Below are positions 34,255 to 42,027 of a DNA stretch of 64,000 nucleotides, piece after piece. The position numbers were made by a program, and so were the translations under genes. The DNA is from JAFEBO01 sp036392375. Its GTDB lineage: Bacteria > Planctomycetota > Phycisphaerae > Phycisphaerales > UBA1924. Where the stretch lies: contig DASVYC010000081.1 in assembly GCA_036392375.1 (NCBI GenBank), positions 62,001 through 126,000 on the forward strand, read 5' to 3'. The number at the start of each line of letters is the position of its first letter. The stretch's first letter is position 1. The notes beneath the pieces are model-generated. The model saw only the letters and a list, made by a program, of their open reading frames with translations, made no database searches and was not told where the DNA came from.

Positions 34255-34863
34255 ATGACCTCATTCAGCGAGATGCGGCTCGGCGAGTTTCTCACCGCGG
34301 TCGGGGCCAAATCCCCCGCGCCGGGAGGTGGAGCGGTGGCGTCCGCCGTCGGCGCGCTGTCGGCGGCGTTGGCCCAGATGGTGGTGAACTACTCCATCGG
34401 GAAGAAGAACTTGCTCGAGCAGCAGGGCGAGCTGCAGGCCGCGATCGAGGCGCTCGAGAAGGCTCGGGCCCACCTGCTCGAACTCGCCCAGCAGGACGCG
34501 GCGGCGTACGCGGTGCTGAACGAGCTGCAGAGGCTGCCCCCCGAAGATGCACGGCGGACGCGAGAGATCGGGGCGGCGGTCGAGCGCGCCGTCGAGGTGC
34601 CGTGGACGGTGCTGCTGCGTTCGATCGAGTTGCTCAAGGACTTCGAGCGGCTGGCGCCGATGACCAACAAGTTCCTGCGCAGCGACCTGGGCATCGCCGC
34701 GGTGCTCGCCGAGGCAACCGCCCGCAGCGCGGCGTGGAACGTGCGGATCAATGCCGGAGATCTGTCTCCCGCGCGGAAGAGCGAGGTGCTCGCCAAGTGC
34801 GACGCACTGGTGCAGGAAGCCAAGCGCCGCTGCGAGCATGTGGAGCTGGCGACGAAGATCTGA
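34255..34863 (+). CDS. Cyclodeaminase/cyclohydrolase-family protein (FTCD_C)
   Basis: 202 residues, all-helical. Pattern FLTAVGAKSPAPGGGAVASAVGALSAALAQMVVNYSIGKK is the hallmark of the formiminotetrahydrofolate cyclodeaminase / methenyl-THF cyclohydrolase (FchA) family, followed by KFLRSDLGIAAVLAEATARSAAWNVRIN. It acts in one-carbon folate metabolism; whether cyclodeaminase or cyclohydrolase cannot be decided. It follows the peptidase gene by 63 bases on the same strand. Confidence 0.82.
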   Translation: MTSFSEMRLGEFLTAVGAKSPAPGGGAVASAVGALSAALAQMVVNYSIGKKNLLEQQGELQAAIEALEKARAHLLELAQQDAAAYAVLNELQRLPPEDARRTREIGAAVERAVEVPWTVLLRSIELLKDFERLAPMTNKFLRSDLGIAAVLAEATARSAAWNVRINAGDLSPARKSEVLAKCDALVQEAKRRCEHVELATKI

Positions 34864-34927
34864 AGGACAACATGAACCACGCTCCCGCGCTTTCCCGCCC
34901 TGCGGAGGGGGAGAGGAGGCGTCGAAA

Positions 34928-34953
34928 TGAAAACCGCCCGTCGCCGGGCGGTT
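34928..34953 (-). terminator. Terminator of the amidase-fold gene
   Basis: On the minus strand: AACCGCCCG / CGGGCGGTT stem with a 4-base loop, followed by TTTTCATTT. About 27 bases past the stop of the gene ending at 34980. Confidence 0.75.
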
Positions 34954-34979
34954 GGTGTGATCCGAGTTGATCGTCTTGC

Positions 34980-35639
34980 TCAGCGGCCCGCGAGCTGCTC
35001 GCGGAACGACGCAGCGGGGAAGAAGCGGCCGGGGCCCGAGCCCTTGGCGACATCGTCGGCGAGCACGATGCGGTCCCTGGAGATGTCGAGCTCCTTGGCG
35101 AGCGTGTCGACGAGCTGGACGAGGCGGCGCATCTGGGCGTCGCTGAAGCGGCCGCGCTCGCCGTTGCCGACCAGGCGGATGCCGATCGCGTTCTTGTTGT
35201 ACCAGTCACCCTGCTTGCCGCCGGTGTGAGCGCCAGGCTGCTGCTTGAGCCAGCGGGCGCCGACGTGCAGCTCGCCGTCGGCCATGCCGTTGCCGTTGCC
35301 GATCACGAAGTGATCGCCCAGGCCGACGAGACCGGCGCCGCGGGCGTCCTGGTCGAGGGATTCGGGGGTGGCGTAGGGCGAGGCGGAGTGGTGGATGACG
35401 ATGGCCTGCCAGCGGGTCTTGTGCAGCGGGGCCTTGGTGTTGAGCACGACCTCCACGCCAGCCGAGGAGGCGGGCGCGAGCAGGGCCGGGAGCGACACGC
35501 CGTCGGCGCGGGGCGCGGCCTTGGAGTCGAGGGAGTAGAGCGTGCCGCCGAGCACCGTGAGGGTGGCGAGCAACGCGCCCCAGACATTGCGGGTCCGGGG
35601 TGAGATCATGTCGAGGCGGGATGAGTTTCGACGAGCCAT
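34980..35639 (-). CDS. N-acetylmuramoyl-L-alanine-amidase-fold protein with missing metal ligands
   Basis: 219 residues. An N-terminal membrane or signal segment (NVWGALLATLTVLGGTLYSL) precedes an Amidase_2/PGRP-like domain: QAIVIHHSASPYATPESLD (first zinc His), GAHTGGKQGDWYNKNAIGIRLVGNG, and a final strand where the family has GHRDV...DPG. Here that strand reads RIVLADDVAKGSGPGRFF: the second zinc His and the Asp/Cys before PG are replaced. Zn-dependent cleavage of peptidoglycan is therefore doubtful; it may only bind cell-wall fragments. The ATG at 35639 is the likely start. Confidence 0.72.
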   Translation of the reverse strand: MARRNSSRLDMISPRTRNVWGALLATLTVLGGTLYSLDSKAAPRADGVSLPALLAPASSAGVEVVLNTKAPLHKTRWQAIVIHHSASPYATPESLDQDARGAGLVGLGDHFVIGNGNGMADGELHVGARWLKQQPGAHTGGKQGDWYNKNAIGIRLVGNGERGRFSDAQMRRLVQLVDTLAKELDISRDRIVLADDVAKGSGPGRFFPAASFREQLAGR

Positions 35640-35990
35640 CCGCGTTCCTTCGGGCGACGTGGCGGGTGCCACGCGCGATCTCTCCAGTGTCGCCGCGCGA
35701 GTCCGTTCGGGCAAGCGGCACGTGCGAGTTACACGCCAATCATCGTCCGCAACTCGCGTGTCCGTGCAGGGTTTTGTGCGCTTTCTTCACAACGACTTTA
35801 GGCTTTTCCACGAGACCGAGTGAAGTGCGCGGCGTGCGCACCTTTCGCTTCTCCAACAGGTCGTATCCGCGCGGCGAGACACCACAAGACACGGTGCCCC
35901 TCGGGCGAGCACGCCCCATTCTCAAAGCGACACAACGCCGCACAGGCGGTAGAGATTTCGTGATTTTCGGAATCGCGTCGCGCCCGAGAA
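35640..35990. other. Intergenic region, no gene recognised
   Basis: 351 bases upstream of the amidase-fold gene and downstream of a small lipoprotein gene. No convincing promoter, RNA or repeat was seen. Confidence 0.5.
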
Positions 35991-36221
35991 CTACTCCCGC
36001 GGCAGCAGTCGCCCACGGAGGTTGGGTCGGGCGTAGCCGAACTCATCGAAGTACGTCGATGCCGCCCGCTGATCGCGGGCCGCGTCGTAGCGGTCGTACT
36101 GGCTCCGCGGCTCGTCGGGCGCAAGCAATGGATCCGCGCACCCGCCCAGCCACACCACCACTCCAATGGTCGCGGTGCGAACACAAGCCAAACCAAGGCG
36201 ATGACGAGGGGCGTGTTTCAT
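35991..36221 (-). CDS. Small lipoprotein
   Basis: 76 residues. A hydrophobic signal with lipobox (TIGVVVWLGGCADP) is followed by a short charged tail rich in Arg and Tyr (RSQYDRYDAARDQRA...YFDEFGYARPNLRGRLLPRE). The ATG at 36221 is preferred because the signal starts there. Function unknown. A hairpin CCGTCTGC / GCAGACGG lies about 40-60 bases upstream. Confidence 0.6.
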   Translation of the reverse strand: MKHAPRHRLGLACVRTATIGVVVWLGGCADPLLAPDEPRSQYDRYDAARDQRAASTYFDEFGYARPNLRGRLLPRE

Positions 36222-36702
36222 GGGTGTGGAGCCGAGAACGGGCGGGCCAAAAACAAGTGTACCGTCTGCAAGCAGACGGCACACCGAGGAGAGAGGAGAT
36301 GGATCGATCATCTCAGTAACGTCCTATACGAATGAGAGTTACGCTCGGTTCTGGCCCGCGACCAAAAGAGCGAAAGCGTCGAAGTCTGGAATGCCGCGGT
36401 TTTCCCCGGTGGAACACCTCTCGTGATTTTGCCCGTGGGGGCCCTCTGCCATCGGGCCTCTGTCCCAGCTCCGCCAAACACCGTCGTTGCGCGCACAACA
36501 CGGGGTCACGCTCGGACCCACCTTTCCAGAATGTGAGATTTTTGTTCCTCGCGGAAGCCACGAAAGTTGCGCGCGAAACGGGGCGCGCACGGGTGCGGAG
36601 CTGCGCGCACAAACGGGTTCCTCAGCCCTTGGGTGAGAGGCGACTTCGCGGCGACCGGTGGCGACCGGCGGCGGGCCTCGAACGCGAGAGCGGGGGTGGG
36701 CG
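36222..36702. other. Intergenic region before the prophage-like block
   Basis: 481 bases. A short hairpin CCGTCTGC / GCAGACGG stands near 36263-36282. No terminase or integrase gene is present here, although this is where a phage terminase would be expected. Open frames look like GC artefacts. Confidence 0.5.
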
Positions 36703-38259
36703 ATGGGGTTGCGGCTGCAAGCGTTCCGGAGCTCGCAGGGGGGGCACGGTGCGGCGATCGACGAGGCTTCGGTCGAGCTCGCCTGGAGCGAGCACGCGAC
36801 CAAGCGCGTGCCGCGGCTTGAGAAGCTGTGGCAGTACTACCGCAACGAGCTGATGAGCAGCGGCGGCATCGGAACGGGGCGGGCGCGGCGCGCGTGGTAC
36901 GGCCAGGGCCAGGAGATCGGCCTGCCGGCGCGCCTCCGCGGGGTGGCGGGATCAACGAGCGGATTGGGTGGGGGTGGTGGGGGGCTCGTTGATGATCGTC
37001 TCCGCGGCGAGAAGGAAGTGGTCATCGAGAACGACATCGCCTGGCGTGTCCACTCGATGATCGACTTCCTCTTCGCCCGCCCCATCCGCTTTGTGAGCAC
37101 CGCACGCGATGCAGAGACCCGGGCCGCGGTCGAGCGGGCGCTCGACGCCCTCTGGGAAACCAGCGGCGGGATCGCGCTCCTCACCGATATGGCCCTGCTC
37201 GGCCACGTCTTCGGGCACGTCGATCTGTTGATCCGCGTCGATGATCCGCGGCCGCAGCGCGGGAATGAATCAATGGGCATCGCGCAGATCGAGGAGCGGC
37301 TGCGCCACGCGCCGCCGGTGCGGGTCGAGTTGATCGAGCCGCGGCGGGGGACGCCAATCACCGACGGGGGCGATTACCGCAGGCTGCTGGCGTACATCGT
37401 CCGCTTCGAGCGCGAAGAACACTCGCCCGAGGCGGGCGCGATGGGGTTCCTGCGGCAACTGGTCCTCCGTGAGCACACGCCGCGGCGGGCTCGGACCGGC
37501 GTCACCGAGATCGTCTCGGGCCACCACCGCCAGCGTTACGAGGGCGAGAACCTGGTCGCCGACGAATCGATCGCGTGGAGCGGCGGACGCGTGCCGGTGG
37601 TGCACATCCAGAACGTCAGCCAGCCCTTCCGCTACGAAGGGCTGAGCGAGGTCGAGCCGCTGATCCCGCTGCAGGACGAGCTGAACACGCGGATGAGCGA
37701 CCGCGCCTATCGGCTCGCGATGCAGAGCTTCAAGATGTACCTGATGCGTGGGTTCGACACCCGCGACGCGCTGGGCGTCGGCCCCGGCGTGATGATCACG
37801 ACCGACGAGCCCAACGCGTACGTGCAAGAGTTCGGCGGCGACGCGTCCAGCCCGAGCGAGGACGCGCACTTCGAGGCCATCCGCAACGCGATGGACAAGG
37901 TCAGCGGCGTGCCGCCGTTGGCCACGGGTGTGGTGCAGGGCAAGGTCGGCAACCTCTCGAGCGCCACGGCGCTGCGGGTGACGCTCATGGGCTTGCTCGC
38001 GCGGACGGCGCGGAAGCAGGTGACCTACGGGCGCGGGCTCACGGAGGCGTCGCGCCTGATGCTGTCGGCGCTCGATTGGCTGGGAATTCTGAAGACCCGC
38101 GAGGAAGACCGCGGCGTGAAGATCGATTGGCCGGACCCGCTGCCGCAGGACGCACGCGAGGAGATCCACGCGGCCGAGGGCAAGGTGCGCCTGGGCGTGG
38201 AGCCGGGGCGCGTGCTGGAGGAGCTCGGTTACACGCCGCGCGACAACGGGGCGGTGTGA
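36703..38259 (+). CDS. Phage portal protein
   Basis: 518 residues. Resembles SPP1 Gp6-type portals: an N-terminal helical region with RLEKLWQYYRNEL, a wing region (ENDIAWRVHSMIDFLFARPIRF), central VVHIQNVSQPFRYEGLSEVEPLIPLQDELNTRMSDRAYRLAMQSFKMYLMRG, and the crown region with VQEFGGDASSPSEDAHFEAIRNAMDKVSGVPPLATGVVQGKVGNLSSATALRV. The portal forms the dodecameric DNA gate at one capsid vertex. ATG 36703 is preferred over 36658. It opens a block of structural genes, yet no terminase precedes it. Confidence 0.83.
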   Translation: MGLRLQAFRSSQGGHGAAIDEASVELAWSEHATKRVPRLEKLWQYYRNELMSSGGIGTGRARRAWYGQGQEIGLPARLRGVAGSTSGLGGGGGGLVDDRLRGEKEVVIENDIAWRVHSMIDFLFARPIRFVSTARDAETRAAVERALDALWETSGGIALLTDMALLGHVFGHVDLLIRVDDPRPQRGNESMGIAQIEERLRHAPPVRVELIEPRRGTPITDGGDYRRLLAYIVRFEREEHSPEAGAMGFLRQLVLREHTPRRARTGVTEIVSGHHRQRYEGENLVADESIAWSGGRVPVVHIQNVSQPFRYEGLSEVEPLIPLQDELNTRMSDRAYRLAMQSFKMYLMRGFDTRDALGVGPGVMITTDEPNAYVQEFGGDASSPSEDAHFEAIRNAMDKVSGVPPLATGVVQGKVGNLSSATALRVTLMGLLARTARKQVTYGRGLTEASRLMLSALDWLGILKTREEDRGVKIDWPDPLPQDAREEIHAAEGKVRLGVEPGRVLEELGYTPRDNGAV

Positions 38260-38397
38260 GGGCGTTCGTGCACGAGCACGGACCGTGAGCGACCGGTTGG
38301 CGCTTGAACCCAGGACTTGACCAACCCACGCGCTCACCACGGGTCTCGGTGATCGGTGCGAACACAGAGCGGCGATGCCGCGGAAAGGACGGGCGCG

Positions 38398-38922
38398 ATG
38401 ATGGACGAGATGGGCGGGCCGGGCGGCGAACCGGGCGAGGGCGGCGGTTCTCCCGCGGTGGAAGCGAAGAAGACGCCGAGCGAGGAGATCAACTGGCGCG
38501 GGCGTGCGCTCGAGGCCGAGGGCAAGCTGTCGGAACTGGAGAAGGCTCTCGCGGACCTGCGATCGACGCTCGAACAGACCCGCGATGCCCTGGACGCTAA
38601 CGAGCGTCGCCGCGAGATCGAGCTGGCGGCGAGCGGCGCCGGCGCGATCGACGTCGAGACGGCGGTGATGCTGATCGAGACGGCGATGAAGGACCGAGCG
38701 CCGGAGGAGCTGAGCACCGTGATCGAGCAGGTGAAGCGGAGCAAGCCGTTCCTCTTCGAGGAGCGACACGTGCCGGCGGGCGCCGGTCTGGCGAGCTCCG
38801 GGGTCATGAGCTCCGAGCCGAGCCGCGGGGGAGAGGCGTTGGCCGCGCTGGCGGAGGAAGCGCGTGCGTCCGGCGATCGGCGGTCGCTGCTGCGATATCT
38901 GGCGGCCAGGCGAGGTGCGTGA
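38398..38922 (+). CDS. Probable phage scaffolding protein
   Basis: 174 residues, acidic and coiled-coil in the middle (NWRGRALEAEGKLSELEKALADLRSTLEQTRDALDANERRREIELAASG), with a basic C-terminus (RRSLLRYLAARRGA). Position between portal and capsid, size and charge pattern fit a scaffold that directs capsid assembly. No catalytic motif. Start at ATG 38398 with AAAGGA 8 bases upstream. The assignment rests on position and composition. Confidence 0.6.
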   Translation: MMDEMGGPGGEPGEGGGSPAVEAKKTPSEEINWRGRALEAEGKLSELEKALADLRSTLEQTRDALDANERRREIELAASGAGAIDVETAVMLIETAMKDRAPEELSTVIEQVKRSKPFLFEERHVPAGAGLASSGVMSSEPSRGGEALAALAEEARASGDRRSLLRYLAARRGA

Positions 38923-38944
38923 GCCGAGGGATCGGAAGTGGTGC

Positions 38945-39060
38945 CACTGAGGAGCTTTGCTTGGCGGTTCTGCGCCGAGCCGAGCCGGGTGAGCTCAAGC
39001 GCGTCTCTGCACCGCTTGCCCGCCGAGCCGGGCAAGCAGTGGCACCGGGATTGGGTTGTG
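38945..39060. repeat. Short inverted repeat with GCAGTGGCACC motif
   Basis: GTGGTGCCACTG near 38940 and GCAGTGGCACCGG near 39035 are inverted partners, enclosing further GC-rich stems (CCGAGCCGAGCCGGG / GCCCGCCGAGCCGGGC). Possibly a small palindromic element between scaffold and capsid genes. Confidence 0.5.
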
Positions 39061-39098
39061 AGTGACCGGGGTTGAAGTTCTAGCAGAAGGAGAAACAC

Positions 39099-39302
39099 AT
39101 GGGGTATTCGGGGAAGGCCACGTTCGCGGCGGGCGCGGATCTGCCGGAAGTGATGGAGGATGTGTCGGACCTGGTTGGCATCGTCAGCCCGTACGAGACG
39201 CCGCTGCTTGATTACCTGGGTGATCCCAAGCGCCCGGCGATGAGCACGGTACACGAGTGGATCGAGGATGCGCTCGTATCCCGTCTGACAAACGCTGATT
39301 GA
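39099..39302 (+). pseudogene. Major capsid protein, 5' part (split by the 11.5-kb element)
   Basis: Encodes the first part of a DUF5309/SU10-type major capsid protein: MGYSGKATFAAGADLPEVM, DVSDLVGIVSPYETPLLDYLGDP, STVHEWIED. AGAAGGAG stands 7 bases before the ATG. True capsid sequence runs to about codon 56 (39267); the remaining codons to the TGA at 39302 belong to the inserted element. The rest of the gene resumes at 50805 in the same frame. Joined, they give a protein of about 389 residues. Confidence 0.85.
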
Positions 39303-41008
39303 AGGGCGCTGCACGTGTCGCGCGGCAGGAAGAGCGTACCCACCTTGCGGTCGGGATCAATCTCGATCTTCGGGACGAACGCGTGGACAGCCGGGCGCGC
39401 CTCGATCATCGGTGTGCCGGGCTTGAGCGCCCGCGCGAGGTCGGAGATCCGCTCGCGTGCCCAAGCCCGCAGGCGGTCGGGATCGATCGACTTTGTGGAC
39501 GCGGGCTTGTTGGCCACGTCGGCCTCGAGCGTCTCGCGACGGCGCTTCAGATCCACCAGCGCGGCCCGCAGTTCGCCAACGTCGGCGAGGTCGCTGTCGG
39601 AAAGCAGCGCGACCGTCGTCTTGATCCGCCTGTTCAGGTCGGCCAGTTCCCTGCTGCGGTCCGGTTGCGCCTTCGCGGCCGCACCGCGCCCGCACGCTGC
39701 CTTCACGAACTGCTCGATGGCCCGCTCGACCCCGGCCTTGTCGGCCAGGAAGGTGGTCCGCAGTTGCTCCAGCACCCAGCGGTCCAGCGCGGCGGCTTGG
39801 ATGTGCGTCGCCTTGCAGACGCCGATCCCCTGCGCGCGATACCCGCCGTCGGCGTAGTACCGGATCTCGCCCGCGCTGTTCTTCAGCACGCAGCCCCAGA
39901 AGTTGTGGCCGCAGTGCTTGCACCGCACGAGGCCCGACAGCAGGTACCGCTGCGTCGGGCGGGCCAGGCCACCGGCGTTGCGGCGCTTGGCCATCTGCTC
40001 GTGCGCCTTCCAGAACAGGTCCGGCGGCACGATCGCCTCATGGATGTTCTCGATGACGATCCAGCGGTCCTTGGGGTTGCGCGTCGTCTTCGCCACCTTC
40101 TTCGGGATGGCCGACCCGTCGGACGCCACCTCATGGATCTTGCCAAACGTGCGGCGGTTCCACGCCAGCGCCCCGCGATAGCAGGGGTTCTGCAGGATTG
40201 ACTTCACCGCCATCTGGTTCCAGCGGGCGTGCATCGGGCCTTCGATGCCCTTGGCGTTGAGCGCGATGAGGATCGACCGGAACCCCAGCCCCTTGACGCA
40301 CATCTCGAAGATGTCTCGCACGACGGCGATGTGCTTCGGGTCGCCAGGGATCAGTCGCACGATGTCCGACTTCATCTTCTTCGGGAGTTTCTCCTTCGGA
40401 TCGATGAATCGCAGGTGGCGACCGTCCGGCCCGAACTCCTGGCGTCGGCCGTCGGGGAGCGTGCGGACGGTCTTGAGCACCTGCCCGTTGGCGGACACGT
40501 ACTGGCGGTCGTAGCCGTAGGGGGAGCGACCACCCATGGCGCTGTGCTTCACGGTCACAGTCGAGTGCTGGCCGCGAATGCTGTCGCGCGAGAGTTTCAC
40601 CGAGTACTGGCGGGCCTGCCACGATTTCACGCCTTGGAGCAGTTCGCCCTCGTCCCCTTCGGGGATGCCTTCGGCGGTGAAGTGCGTCTCGACGCCCGCC
40701 AGGCGGAGCCGGTGCAGGTAGAAGCCGGTCTCGTTGGTTCCGCCGCGCGAGAACCGTGACATGTCGTAGCACAGCACCGCATCGAAGTCGCGCCCGTTCT
40801 CCGCCTCATGGATGAGGCGGGTGAACTGGTCGCGACCCCGGGCGCTGGTTCCGCTGATGGCGTCGTCCACGAACCACCGCAGTATGCGGAAGCCGTGATC
40901 GCGAGCCCAGCGCTCGACCGCCGCCTTCTGGTCGGGAAGCGACCGTTCCTGCAGGTCGGTCGAGCGCCGGGCATAGCCAACCGCAAAGCGGATGTCGTTG
41001 GCGATCAT
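39212..41008 (-). CDS. Large serine recombinase (integrase)
   Basis: 598 residues as integrated. N-terminal resolvase domain: VGYARRSTDLQERSLPDQ with the nucleophile Ser, VDDAISGTSARGRDQFTRLI, CYDMSRFSRGG. Then a recombinase domain (FRSILIALNAKGIEG...VKSILQNPCYRGALAWNRR), a zinc-ribbon domain (CKHCGH...C) and a coiled-coil region. The ATG at 41008 has GGAGG 5 bases upstream, and its first bases overlap the stop of the HARE-HTH gene. The last 18 codons lie beyond the junction in antisense capsid DNA, so the C-terminus depends on the integration state. It is the likely enzyme of element insertion and excision. Confidence 0.92.
   Translation of the reverse strand: MIANDIRFAVGYARRSTDLQERSLPDQKAAVERWARDHGFRILRWFVDDAISGTSARGRDQFTRLIHEAENGRDFDAVLCYDMSRFSRGGTNETGFYLHRLRLAGVETHFTAEGIPEGDEGELLQGVKSWQARQYSVKLSRDSIRGQHSTVTVKHSAMGGRSPYGYDRQYVSANGQVLKTVRTLPDGRRQEFGPDGRHLRFIDPKEKLPKKMKSDIVRLIPGDPKHIAVVRDIFEMCVKGLGFRSILIALNAKGIEGPMHARWNQMAVKSILQNPCYRGALAWNRRTFGKIHEVASDGSAIPKKVAKTTRNPKDRWIVIENIHEAIVPPDLFWKAHEQMAKRRNAGGLARPTQRYLLSGLVRCKHCGHNFWGCVLKNSAGEIRYYADGGYRAQGIGVCKATHIQAAALDRWVLEQLRTTFLADKAGVERAIEQFVKAACGRGAAAKAQPDRSRELADLNRRIKTTVALLSDSDLADVGELRAALVDLKRRRETLEADVANKPASTKSIDPDRLRAWARERISDLARALKPGTPMIEARPAVHAFVPKIEIDPDRKVGTLFLPRDTCSALQSAFVRRDTSASSIHSCTVLIAGRLGSPR
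39251..39285. other. Left junction (attL) of the inserted element
   Basis: Capsid sequence ...GAGTGGATCGAGGAT meets element sequence GCGCTCGTATCCC. GGA at 39266-39268 matches GGA at 50804-50806 in the right junction, and GGA..CGCT is shared by both, so the crossover lies within these 9 bases. Confidence 0.7.
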
Positions 41009-41376
41009 GCCACCTCCGTCGCGGCGAACAGGCCGCGCTCGACCTTGCTGAAGCGTGCCGTCTTCCCCTTGGCGGCGATCTCGCGAATGATGGCGGCGTA
41101 CAGCGTGGCCTCGGGGGTCTTGCCCTTGGGGCTCGACCACAGGCCCTTCGCGCTCGCCGCCTCGATCATCTCCTTGGCCCGCATCGGCTTGCCCGCGTCG
41201 GCCAGCACCTTGGCGGCGGCGCTGATGGCGCTGAGCCGCTTGTCTGCGGCCTGCTTCGAAACGGCGGTCGCCTTCGCGTTGGCCAGGTTCCGCTTGGTAC
41301 GGGCAGCGCCCTCGGCGCGGGCGGCGCTCTTGGACATGCGGACGGTCTTCGGGGCCTTCTTCGTCTTCGTGCTCAT
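41005..41376 (-). CDS. HARE-HTH domain protein
   Basis: 123 residues. Basic N-terminus (STKTKKAPKTVRMSKSAAR) followed by a HARE-HTH winged-helix domain: AISAAAKVLADAGKPMRAKEMIEAASAKGLWSSPKGKTPEATLYAAIIREIAAKGKTARFSKVERGLFAA. HARE-HTH domains occur in RNA polymerase delta and in chromatin or restriction proteins and contact nucleic acid. GGAG lies 6 bases before the ATG at 41376. Its stop overlaps the recombinase start (ATGA), so it may control or assist recombination as a directionality factor; that is a guess from position. Confidence 0.82.
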   Translation of the reverse strand: MSTKTKKAPKTVRMSKSAARAEGAARTKRNLANAKATAVSKQAADKRLSAISAAAKVLADAGKPMRAKEMIEAASAKGLWSSPKGKTPEATLYAAIIREIAAKGKTARFSKVERGLFAATEVA

Positions 41377-41462
41377 GATCATCTCCAAACATGGGGTGCG
41401 AAACACCGCCGCACGCGCGGCGACGAATCGCCCGCGGCGCGGTGCCCCGGGCCGGGGCGTGC

Positions 41463-41714
41463 TCAGTCGGCCAGGAAGCGCTCAACGTCCTCCCGGTCCA
41501 TTCCGCTCATGAACCCGACCGTGTCGATCAGGTCGCTGCGGACTTTGCCAAGGTCGCCAACGTGTCCCCAGCACTTCGGGTCGCCCTTCGCGGCGTCGGC
41601 GTGCTTCTCGAGTTCCATCTGCAGCACATCGATCAGGCGGGCGATGTCGTTGGCCCGCGCGGCGTAGGCCTCGGTTGCGGTCGGTTCGGGCTTCGTGGTC
41701 TTCTTCGCGTTCAT
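41463..41714 (-). CDS. Small protein of unknown function
   Basis: 83 residues, acidic and probably helical, with YAARANDIARLIDVLQMELEKHADAAKGDPKCWGHVGDLGKVRSDLIDTVGFMSGMDREDVERFLAD. ATG 41714 has GGAG 9 bases upstream. Not recognised as a named family. It sits between the ATPase gene and the HARE-HTH gene on the same strand, in the recombination module of the element. Confidence 0.65.
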   Translation of the reverse strand: MNAKKTTKPEPTATEAYAARANDIARLIDVLQMELEKHADAAKGDPKCWGHVGDLGKVRSDLIDTVGFMSGMDREDVERFLAD

Positions 41715-41966
41715 GTTGGTTGTCTCCATCGCGGGTGGTGTCGCCACCCGCGTTGGTCACATCAGGGCGTCATGGGTCGCAAAGTTCAAGGGCTTTCTGC
41801 GACATCTCGCCAGAGTGGGCAACATCTGGGCAAAGTCCGCCCGGACACGCGAAACAAAGTCTGTCTCCCCTTGCGGCTGTTCCCGCGGGCGCAGCCGATG
41901 GCCAGGGGCGGCGAAGGAACCGGGCCGGGGGGAGGGGGGTCGAGTTCCCCCCATACCCCCCCGGGT

Positions 41967-41993
41967 GCGTATGCCCCCCGGGGGGGCATACGC
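41967..41993. promoter_or_regulatory. Perfect 27-base palindrome in the element
   Basis: GCGTATGCCCCCC and its complement GGGGGGCATACGC around a single G. It lies in the only sizeable gap of the leftward gene set (41748-42027), downstream of the ATPase gene. It lacks a T-tract. Candidates are a terminator-like stem, a replication start or a protein-binding site. Confidence 0.55.
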
Positions 41994-42027
41994 GCGTACG
42001 TGTTTGCGCGCAACCCCCCTCCCCCCC

